Assembly: GCA_025965815.1 (NCBI GenBank)
Contig: JAOPWF010000145.1
Coordinates: 1 to 7,892 of the forward strand
Direction of reading: 5' to 3'
DNA: 7,892 bases
From: Mycobacterium sp.
GTDB lineage: Bacteria; Actinomycetota; Actinomycetes; Mycobacteriales; Mycobacteriaceae
Positions 1 through 5,281 of this stretch are shown piece by piece. A program made the position numbers and the translations under genes. Under the pieces are notes generated by a model. It was not told the DNA's origin, ran no database searches, and saw nothing but the letters and a program-made list of their open reading frames with translations. The stretch's first letter is position 1, and each line of letters begins with the position of its first letter.

Positions 1-1
1 T

Positions 2-13
2 CAGGGGCCCTGA
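2..13 (+). CDS. 3' end of the preceding mce gene (probably mceE lipoprotein), partial
   Basis: Only the last codons are visible, reading Gln-Gly-Pro and then TGA at 11-13. Identity is inferred from the fixed gene order of mce operons, where the lipoprotein MceE precedes MceF; nothing in these bases proves it. A second reading is possible: another frame ends in TGA at 22-24 and would form an ATGA overlap with the ATG at 21. I prefer the first because it leaves the AGGGG at 3-7 well spaced for the ATG at 15, and because the alternative ending (Leu-Thr-Cys-Thr) looks less natural. Confidence 0.3.
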   Translation, partial: QGP

Positions 14-14
14 C

Positions 15-1478
15 ATGCACATGACCAGACGAATCTGGATTCAGCTGACGCTCTTCCTGGTGGTCTCGCTGGTCGCCTTTGCGGTCATGGCCTTCGGCTA
101 CATCAGGCTGCCGAAGCTGTTGTTCGGCGTGGGCCGCTACAACGTCACTATCGAGTTGCCCGAGGCGGCTGGGCTGTACGAGCGGGCCAACGTCACCTAT
201 CGCGGCACGGAGGTCGGCCAGGTGAAGGCTGTGCGTCTGACCGACGCCGGCGTCGACGCGCAGCTGTCACTCAAGTCCGACATCAAGATTCCGTCGGACC
301 TCACCGCCGAAGTGCACAGCCAGAGCGCAGTCGGTGAGCAGTTCATCTCGCTGGTGCCGCGCAGCACCTCCGCTGCGCCGCTGAAGGACGGTGACGTGAT
401 CCCCCGGGACCGCAGCTCCGTTCCGCCGGACATCAACGAGCTGCTGAACGCGACCAACCGCGGCCTGGAGGCGATCCCGGGCGACAACCTGAAGACCACA
501 GTCGACGAGGCCTACATCGCATTCGGCGGTCTCGGGCCGGAGATCTCCCGGTTCGTCAAGGGCTCGACGGCACTGGCCAGCGACGCAAGGGCGAACCTGG
601 GCGAGCTGACGAACGTCGTCGATAATGTGGCCCCGATTCTGGACACCCAGACCGACACGTCGGACTCGGTGCAGGCATGGGCCTCCCACCTGGCCAACGT
701 CACCGAACAGTTGCGGGCCAACGATCCGGCCGTGCAGGGCGTTCTGCAGAACGCTGCGCCGGCTGCCGACGAGGTGCGGGCGCTGTTCGACCGGATCAAG
801 CCCACGCTTCCGATCGTGCTGGCCAACCTCGTCGCGATCGGCGATGTCGCGGTCACGTATCAGCCAAACCTCGAACAACTCCTGGTGTTGCTGCCCACGG
901 GTACGGAGGCCATTCAGGCGACAAACGTAGCCAACAGGAACACCAAGCAGGACTACAAGGGCGCCTACCTGAGCTTCAACCTGAACCTCAACGTGCCGCC
1001 GACATGCAGCACCGGATTCCTGCCCGCCCAACAGCAGCGGGCCGCGGGCCTGGAAGACTACCCCGACCCTCCGCCCGGGAATATCTACTGCCGGGTGCCG
1101 CAGGATTCGACGCTCAACGTGCGCGGGGCGCGCAATACCCCGTGCGTGACCCGGCCCGGCAAGCGGGCGCCGACGGTAGCGATATGCGAGAGCAACGAGG
1201 AGTACGTTCCGATCAACGACGGCTTCAACTGGAAGGGCGACCCGAACGCGACGCTGTCCGGCCAGGCCATCCCTCAGCCGCCGCCTGGTACACCGGGCTC
1301 GACGGCGGTACCCCCGCCGGCTCCCGCGCCGCCTCCAATAGCGGCCGCCGCGTCTGACCCAGCCACTGGCACGTACGTTGGTCCGGACGGGCATGTGTAC
1401 ACACAAGCGAACCTGGCCCAGAGTGCCAAAGAGGAGCAAACATGGCAGACGATGCTGCTGCCCCCGACGGGGAACTGA
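15..1478 (+). CDS. mceF: MceF-type MCE family protein (last Mce subunit of an mce transporter)
   Basis: The protein (487 aa) has an N-terminal membrane anchor at about residues 8-30, then an MCE/MlaD domain at about 42-118 (motifs NVTYRGTEVG and SAVGEQFISLVP). A long helical region to about 300 follows, then a segment with four cysteines (C331, C359, C377, C391) that may pair outside the membrane. It ends in a Pro/Ala-rich stretch (about 420-446) and a tail YVGPDGHVYTQ...TWQTMLLPP typical of mycobacterial MceF proteins. Mce proteins A-F form a hexameric periplasmic tunnel on a YrbE permease and import lipids or sterols; which mce locus and substrate this is cannot be read here. The ATG at 15 is chosen because AGGGG (3-7) sits 7 nt upstream; an ATG at 21 is the alternative. 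The final 37 bp overlap the next gene. It appears intact. Confidence 0.93.
   Translation: MHMTRRIWIQLTLFLVVSLVAFAVMAFGYIRLPKLLFGVGRYNVTIELPEAAGLYERANVTYRGTEVGQVKAVRLTDAGVDAQLSLKSDIKIPSDLTAEVHSQSAVGEQFISLVPRSTSAAPLKDGDVIPRDRSSVPPDINELLNATNRGLEAIPGDNLKTTVDEAYIAFGGLGPEISRFVKGSTALASDARANLGELTNVVDNVAPILDTQTDTSDSVQAWASHLANVTEQLRANDPAVQGVLQNAAPAADEVRALFDRIKPTLPIVLANLVAIGDVAVTYQPNLEQLLVLLPTGTEAIQATNVANRNTKQDYKGAYLSFNLNLNVPPTCSTGFLPAQQQRAAGLEDYPDPPPGNIYCRVPQDSTLNVRGARNTPCVTRPGKRAPTVAICESNEEYVPINDGFNWKGDPNATLSGQAIPQPPPGTPGSTAVPPPAPAPPPIAAAASDPATGTYVGPDGHVYTQANLAQSAKEEQTWQTMLLPPTGN
1431..1436 (+). promoter_or_regulatory. Strong ribosome binding site (GAGGAG) for the first Mas gene
   Basis: GAGGAG lies 5 nt before the ATG at 1442, inside the coding sequence of mceF. 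It settles the start of the downstream gene and therefore supports a true 37-bp overlap, rather than a later start beyond the mceF stop. Confidence 0.75.
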
Positions 1479-2158
1479 ACGAGTCGGCCACCGACTCGAC
1501 CGAGACCACCACCGTGGCCACGGCGACGGAGGAGACCACCACAACCGCGGCCGAGCCGGCGTCAGGCGCCGTTGAGGCCGATGAGGATGCGGCGTCTGAC
1601 GAGGACGCGGCGGATGACGACACAGCGGATGCCGAGGATTACGACGCAGCCGATGCCCAGCCGAAGAAGCCGCCGATGTCCGTTGAGCGGATCGCGCTGG
1701 TCGCGGGCCTGGTGGTCGTCGTCGCGTTGGCGGCGCTGGTCGGCTGGCTAGGATACCGCACGTACCAGTCGCACCAGGCCGAGCAACAGCGTGAGTTGTT
1801 CGTTCAGGTTGGGCGGCAAGGGGCGTTGAACCTGACCACCATCGACTTCGCGCATGCCGATGCCGACATCCAGCGCATTCTGGACTCGGCCACCGGCACG
1901 TTCTACGACGACTTCGCGCAGCGGTCCAAGCCGTTTGTCGACGTCGTCAAGCAGGCGCAGTCGAAGTCGGTGGGTACCGTCACCGAGGCCGGCCTGGAAT
2001 CCGAAAACGGTGACCAGGGTCAGGTGCTGGTCGCGGTCGCCGTCAAGACCTCGAACGCCGGCGCGGCCGAACAGGCGCCCCGTGCCTGGCGGATGCGGAT
2101 CTCGGTGCAGAAAGTCGGCGACGAGGCAAAGGTCTCGAACGTCGAGTTCGTACCGTGA
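1442..2158 (+). CDS. Mce-associated membrane protein (Mas/Mam), first copy
   Basis: This 238-aa protein has a cytoplasmic, highly acidic N-terminus rich in Thr, Ala, Asp and Glu (residues 1-73), then a Lys-Lys-Pro-Pro stop and one transmembrane helix (about 82-104). The C-terminal domain (about 110-238) begins with a helix and contains TTIDF...ADADIQRILDSATGTFYDDF, the signature of Mce-associated proteins with an NTF2-like outer domain. Such proteins are encoded directly behind mceF and stabilise or accompany the Mce complex in the envelope; the exact role here is inferred. It overlaps mceF by 37 bp and the next gene by 4 bp (GTGA at 2155-2158), so the three are almost certainly co-transcribed and translationally coupled. 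No lesion is visible. Confidence 0.88.
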   Translation: MADDAAAPDGELNESATDSTETTTVATATEETTTTAAEPASGAVEADEDAASDEDAADDDTADAEDYDAADAQPKKPPMSVERIALVAGLVVVVALAALVGWLGYRTYQSHQAEQQRELFVQVGRQGALNLTTIDFAHADADIQRILDSATGTFYDDFAQRSKPFVDVVKQAQSKSVGTVTEAGLESENGDQGQVLVAVAVKTSNAGAAEQAPRAWRMRISVQKVGDEAKVSNVEFVP

Positions 2159-2895
2159 CCACGCCCCCATCCGGCAGTGCCGACCAGAGCAATGACGACA
2201 GCCCAGCAGACAAAGTGAAGGAATCCACCGCCGTGCCGGTCGAAACCGATACCGCGACCGAAACCGCGCAAGCGGACGCCGTCGACGAGCAGCCGACCGA
2301 AAAGGTCGAGACAGACAAGCCCGAGGATGCCGACAAGGCTGACGACGCTGACGACGCCGTCGAGGAATCCGGGGAGACCACAACCGAGGAATCCCCGAAG
2401 GCGAAGCGAAGTATCAACTGGACCCGGGTCCTTGCCTTCGGGATCCTGCCGGGCCTGGCGCTGCTGCTCGCGCTCGGCGCGAGCTACCTCAAGTGGGAGG
2501 ACTCGTCGGTCCGCCAGGCCGACAAGGCCCGCGCCGAATCGGTGCAGGCGGCGAAGGACAGCACCGTCGCGCTGCTGTCGTATCGACCCGACACCGTAGA
2601 GAAGGACCTGGGCGCGGCGCGGGACCGGCTGACCGGCCAGTTCCGGGACTCCTACACGTCACTGACCAACGACGTGGTGATTCCCGGTGCGAAACAGAAG
2701 CAGATATCGGCGGTGGCGACCGTTCCGGCCGCGGCGTCGGTCTCGGCGTCGGTGAACCATGCGGTGGCCCTGGTGTTCGTCAACCAGACCGTCGTCGTCG
2801 GCAGTGACGCGCCCACCAGCACCGCATCCAGCGTCCGGGTGACGATGGAGAAGTCCGGCGATCGCTGGCTGATCTCTGGGTTCGATCCGGTTTAA
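2155..2895 (+). CDS. Mce-associated membrane protein (Mas/Mam), second copy
   Basis: This 246-aa protein has the same architecture as its neighbour but has diverged strongly. It has an acidic low-complexity N-terminus (residues 1-80, with an Asp/Ala-rich run near 57-70 and a GETTTEES patch), a basic KAKRS hinge at 82-86, one transmembrane helix (about 91-112), and an outer domain (about 115-246) ending in DRWLISGFDPV, a closing motif common in Mce-associated proteins. The GTG start at 2155 overlaps the upstream TGA as GTGA, with no clear Shine-Dalgarno, so translation is likely coupled to the previous gene. It probably works with MceF and the first Mas protein in the lipid importer. Its TAA stop (2893-2895) also forms part of a -10-like sequence for the next gene. 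Confidence 0.87.
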   Translation: MTTPPSGSADQSNDDSPADKVKESTAVPVETDTATETAQADAVDEQPTEKVETDKPEDADKADDADDAVEESGETTTEESPKAKRSINWTRVLAFGILPGLALLLALGASYLKWEDSSVRQADKARAESVQAAKDSTVALLSYRPDTVEKDLGAARDRLTGQFRDSYTSLTNDVVIPGAKQKQISAVATVPAAASVSASVNHAVALVFVNQTVVVGSDAPTSTASSVRVTMEKSGDRWLISGFDPV

Positions 2896-2898
2896 AAT
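2893..2898 (+). promoter_or_regulatory. Candidate -10 element (TAAAAT) for a leaderless transcript of the CtaG-like gene
   Basis: TAAAAT matches the SigA-type -10 consensus TATAAT at five of six positions and stands out in GC-rich surroundings. It ends 6 nt before the GTG at 2905, so transcription would start on or next to that codon, a layout common for leaderless mycobacterial mRNAs. The gene lacks a good Shine-Dalgarno, which fits. A weak -35-like CTGATC lies about 18 bp upstream (2869-2874). The first three bases are the stop codon of the second Mas gene. Confidence 0.45.
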
Positions 2899-2904
2899 CT
2901 GGGC

Positions 2905-3741
2905 GTGGCCGTCCGCGAGAGCCGTCCGTCGGCGTGGACGTGGCTGCTGGCCGGCCTTGAGCTGATCGCGGCGCTGGCGCTGGCGCGGCTCATCGTCTGG
3001 ACCGACCGCGCGCACGCGCCGGGCCACACCGGGCACGGCATGGCGGGGATGCCCGGGATGGCCGCCCCGCCCGCGCCGGTCGCCCGCTGGGGCTCGTCGG
3101 AATACGCCTCGATCGGCGTGGCCGTCGTTGCGCTGGGCTGGTGGCTGCTCGGCCGGCAGGCCGTGGCGGCGATCGTGGCGGCCGCCGCCGTCGCGGTGGT
3201 CGCGGCGCCCCCGGCCGTCCGCGTGCTCGCCGCGCAGTCCCATCTGATCGCGATGGTGGCGCTGGAACTACTGATGGTCATCGTCCCGCTGTTGGTGTTG
3301 TCGGCGTGGCGTCGGCCAGGTGATTGGGCGCCGGCGCCGGGGTGGGGTGGCGGCTGGACGCTGTTCGCGGTAGGCACCGGACTGCTGTACTCGGCGTTGC
3401 TGATCGTCGTGCACATCCCGGCCGTGCACCATCGCGGCGGAGAACTCGGCTCAACGCCGTTGTGGCTGGCCGTCGTCGCGACCGCGATCGGGATCGGGTA
3501 CTGGGCCGGGGTGCTACGGACGGCCGGTCGGGTGCCGACGAGCATCCGGCGGGCGGTGCTGCTCGGGGCGCAGGAAGTCGCGGCGTTCATCGGCCTGCTG
3601 TCGTTGTTCGGCGCCTGGAGCGGCATGGGTCACGACAGCCCGTTGGGAATTTCGGCGGCCTGGGACCAACGTCTCGGCGGCCTGTTCATGATGGCAACGT
3701 GCGCGGCGGTGACCATCCCACTCATTCGGAGGTTCAGGTGA
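2905..3741 (+). CDS. Polytopic membrane protein resembling CtaG (cytochrome c oxidase assembly / copper family)
   Basis: The 278-aa protein has seven or eight predicted membrane helices, roughly at residues 13-32, 67-83, 87-104, 114-134, 152-172, 185-203, 218-236 and 255-273. After helix 1 comes a His/Met-rich loop (H37, H41, H44, M46, M49, M52; HGMAGMPGM), typical of copper handling. Three patches resemble the caa3_CtaG family: SHLIAMVALELLMVIVPLLV, then VVHIPAVHH (compare HLPALYD), and near the end PLGISAAWDQRLGGLFM (compare the family's LxxxxDQxLAGLIM). CtaG-type proteins help insert copper into haem-copper oxidases. I infer the family from remembered motifs, not a search; another copper-related membrane family is possible. 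The GTG start lies 9 nt after the second Mas gene. The stop overlaps the start of a hydrolase remnant. Confidence 0.6.
   Translation: MAVRESRPSAWTWLLAGLELIAALALARLIVWTDRAHAPGHTGHGMAGMPGMAAPPAPVARWGSSEYASIGVAVVALGWWLLGRQAVAAIVAAAAVAVVAAPPAVRVLAAQSHLIAMVALELLMVIVPLLVLSAWRRPGDWAPAPGWGGGWTLFAVGTGLLYSALLIVVHIPAVHHRGGELGSTPLWLAVVATAIGIGYWAGVLRTAGRVPTSIRRAVLLGAQEVAAFIGLLSLFGAWSGMGHDSPLGISAAWDQRLGGLFMMATCAAVTIPLIRRFR
3728..3732 (+). promoter_or_regulatory. Retained Shine-Dalgarno (GGAGG) of a dead hydrolase gene
   Basis: GGAGG sits 5 nt before the GTG at 3738, inside the end of the CtaG-like gene. The reading frame it serves stops after 17 codons, so this is a preserved ribosome site in front of a broken gene. 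It shows where the original hydrolase start was. Confidence 0.6.
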
Positions 3742-3977
3742 GCGAACCACGCTGGATCGAGTTTGCGACGCCGGCTCGCTGCGGGCGCTGACCCGGGGGA
3801 CGTGAGAATGGCCCGATTGCGTTGTGCCGGGTGCTCGACGCCGCCGGGCCGACCGGGCATGACGTGGTCATCGGGCACTACTGGGGTGCGATCGCGGCCA
3901 CCGGGCTGGCTGCCGATCCCGGCTGCCCGTTCGAGAAGGCGGTGTTCATGGCGGCTGGCCTCCGAACTGCCGCGTGA
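3738..3977 (+). pseudogene. Alpha/beta hydrolase remnant (epoxide-hydrolase-like), frameshifted and deleted
   Basis: The start is preserved (GGAGG then GTG, with a 4-bp overlap with the CtaG-like stop) and encodes MSEPRWIEF. The frame then hits TGA at 3789-3791, while a neighbouring frame continues the expected sense (DAGSLRALTRG). Past that stop the first frame (3792-3977) reads IALCRVLDAAG, then DVVIGHYWGAIAATGLAA, then CPFEKAVFMA: the strand and nucleophile elbow of an epoxide-hydrolase-type fold. The usual elbow is G-H-D-W-G, so the nucleophilic Asp appears changed to Tyr (GAC to TAC). The part between the start and the elbow is far shorter than in such enzymes (oxyanion and lid-proximal regions gone), and everything after the elbow is missing. 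The remnant abuts the dehydrogenase remnant on the other strand. It cannot encode an active enzyme. Confidence 0.75.
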
Positions 3978-4300
3978 CTTCCACAGGAATCGGGGGAGCA
4001 GAGCTTCGGCGTCCTCCTTGGCGAATCCGGCCGCCTCGCCGAGGCCGGTGTCGACCGCCCGCGGCACAGCGTCGCCGCCGTGACTCCGGTCTTCTGCAGT
4101 TCCGCGCGCAGGCTGTCGGTGTAGGACAGTACGAAGGCCTTCGCCGCCCCGTAGCTGGCCTGACCGGGGATGGGGCCGAACGCGCCGACGGACGCGACGT
4201 TGAGCACCGCGCCGAGCCAGTTCGCGGGCGAAGGCTTCCCCGATACCAGACGATGCGCCGGTGATGACGGTGGCCCGGTCTTCTCCGGGGATGGGAGCAT
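3978..4300 (-). pseudogene. Short-chain dehydrogenase/reductase (SDR) remnant with internal deletion and frameshifts
   Basis: Read on the minus strand from the ATG at 4298-4300, the frame gives MLPSP. A single-base loss in the C run near 4287-4290 then shifts the sense to GEDRATVITGASSGIG, the NAD(P)-binding motif (4240-4263), followed by EAFARELARRGAQ. At 4201-4214 the sense jumps to GAVLNVASVGAFG and then QASYGAAKAFV (catalytic YxxxK at 4139-4153), so about 100 residues between the first helix and the catalytic strand are gone. Another one-base loss near 4063-4066 moves the tail frame to AVDTGLGEAAGF and LLPRFLWK, where recognisable sequence ends. The enzyme would have been a classical SDR oxidoreductase of unknown substrate. 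The start overlaps the stop of a small upstream ORF (TGATG). With at least three lesions it is not functional. Confidence 0.82.
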
Positions 4301-4470
4301 CAGGTCGCGCAGTGTGCGGACTCGTCGGCGGCGCCGGGCACCACGGAGGGTCCCGGCCTCAGCCGCCGCAGCGGCCGGACAATCAGTCCGACCAGGTAGG
4401 TGAACGCAACGCAGCAGGCCACAGCTGTGAGCCTAACTTGGATCCGGGCGATGATCAGCGCGTCGGTGAC
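4300..4470 (-). pseudogene. Small single-helix membrane ORF lacking a start codon, coupled to the SDR remnant
   Basis: On the minus strand an open frame of 56 codons reads VTDALIIARIQVRLT, then AVACCVAFTYLVGLIV (a probable membrane helix, about residues 16-31), then the basic stretch RPLRRLRP and a hydrophilic tail. Its TGA overlaps the ATG of the SDR remnant as TGATG, the arrangement of a real operon pair, which is the main argument that this was a gene. The first codon after the upstream in-frame stop region is GTC (4468-4470) where ATG would be expected; the only GTG is at codon 17, in the membrane helix. I therefore read it as a gene that lost its start along with its partner. I do not recognise the family. 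A chance open frame remains possible. Confidence 0.35.
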
Positions 4471-4498
4471 AGGGCTTCAGCACGGTGGCCCTGACACT

Positions 4499-4511
4499 GT
4501 CGGTGCCCGAC
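4499..4511. repeat. Short palindrome between divergent remnants (possible operator)
   Basis: GTCGG-TGC-CCGAC is a perfect 5-bp inverted repeat, nested in a wider one, TGTCG ... CGACA (4498-4517, approximately). It lies in the 56-bp gap (4471-4526) between the minus-strand small ORF and the plus-strand hydrolase remnant, immediately before the latter's ATG. This is where an operator or promoter for divergent genes would sit. In GC-rich DNA a 5-bp arm is weak evidence. Confidence 0.25.
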
Positions 4512-4526
4512 GCGACAATGGGGGCC

Positions 4527-5281
4527 ATGAAAGGGCAACGGACGGTCAACCACCGGCACATCGACATCGACGGAATCCGCGTGTTCTACCTCAAGGCCGG
4601 GCCGGCCGATGCGCCCGTTGTCCTTCTGCCGCACGCTACCCGTCGTCGTCCTTCCAGTTCCGGAAACTGATGCCCGCCCTGGCCGACCGGTGGCGGCCGC
4701 TCGCGCCGGACTATCCGGGCTTCGGCTACCTTCGACGCCTATGCCGGCCTGTTCGACAAGTTCGTCACCGCGCTGCAGGGCGAGCGGTACGGGCTGTATA
4801 CGACTACGGCTCACAGATCGGCCTGCGGCCGGCCATCAGGGCGCCGTGGCGGGTGGCGGGCCTGGTCATCCAGAACGGCGACATCTACGAAGACGAGCTC
4901 GGTCCGAAGTACGACTCGTTGCGGGCCTACTGGAAGAACCCGACGCCCGAAGGCCGGCGAGAGTTGTTGGACGCCGTCAGCGAAGAAGGTTTTCGCGCAG
5001 AGTTCATCGGCGAGGTCGACGACGCCCTGGTCGACCGGGTCCCGCCGGATCTCTGGAAGTTGTCGTGGTCGCTGATGATGCCGCAGCTACGCGACATCAA
5101 GGTCGGGCTGATGGATGGGCTGCGGGAGAACCTGGACCGGTTTCCCAGATACCAGGCGTATCTGCGCGACCTTCCCAGTGCCGAGCTGCACCTATTCGAC
5201 ACCGGCCACTGGGCACTGGAGACGCAGCTGTCCAAAATCGTGCCGGTGATCGGCAATTTCTTGGACTGCGTTCACCGGTGA
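4527..5281 (+). pseudogene. Alpha/beta hydrolase pseudogene with three frameshifts and a lost catalytic-acid segment
   Basis: From ATG 4527 (or ATG 4518) the sense is MKGQRTVNHRHIDIDGIRVFYLKAG, then VVLLPH. Loss of one G near 4635 (CACGCTAC for CACGGCTAC) shifts it to YPSSSFQFRKLMPALADRW and APDYPGFGY. At about 4729 it jumps to TFDAYAGLFDKFVTALQ and ERYGLY, with the usual residues between GFGY and FDAY missing. At about 4797 it jumps again to VYDYGSQIG, the nucleophile elbow with its Asp kept. The remainder is continuous and includes IQNGDIYEDELGPKYDSL and LFDTGHWALE (catalytic His kept). However, QAYLR runs straight into DLPSAELHL, so the strand carrying the catalytic acid (a P-x-L-x-V-W-G-x-x-D type segment) is absent. 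The family is that of haloalkane-dehalogenase/epoxide-hydrolase-like enzymes. The TGA overlaps the GTG of the next gene. Confidence 0.85.

Noticed and set aside
267..1544. Long minus-strand open frame (425 codons) opposite mceF
   Set aside because: Arg-rich, low-complexity translation without domain features; it is the antisense shadow of a clear MceF gene in GC-rich DNA.
2327..2383. Asp/Ala codon repetition (GACGAC-type) as a tandem DNA repeat
   Set aside because: Irregular units reflecting an acidic protein segment, with no constant period; not a separate repeat feature.
3763..4083. Plus-strand 106-codon frame across the junction of the hydrolase and SDR remnants
   Set aside because: Its translation has no family features and crosses two remnants of opposite orientation.
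4400..4526. Plus-strand coding before the second hydrolase (open frames starting at 4400 or 4485)
   Set aside because: No conserved sense before the ATG at 4518/4527; the stretch fits better as the small minus-strand ORF plus a short divergent promoter region.
4630..4802. Programmed ribosomal frameshifting in the second hydrolase
   Set aside because: Three shifts in under 200 bp, no slippery heptamers with structures, plus missing conserved segments, point to decay or error rather than recoding.
4609..5277. N-terminal extension of the acyltransferase to 648 aa
   Set aside because: The extension is Arg/Pro-rich nonsense, while the same bases encode recognisable hydrolase in another frame; the family begins at about the GTG at 5278.
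3738..5281. Insertion sequence or phage as the cause of the broken region
   Set aside because: No transposase, integrase, terminal inverted repeats or target duplications are visible; all remnants are ordinary metabolic genes.
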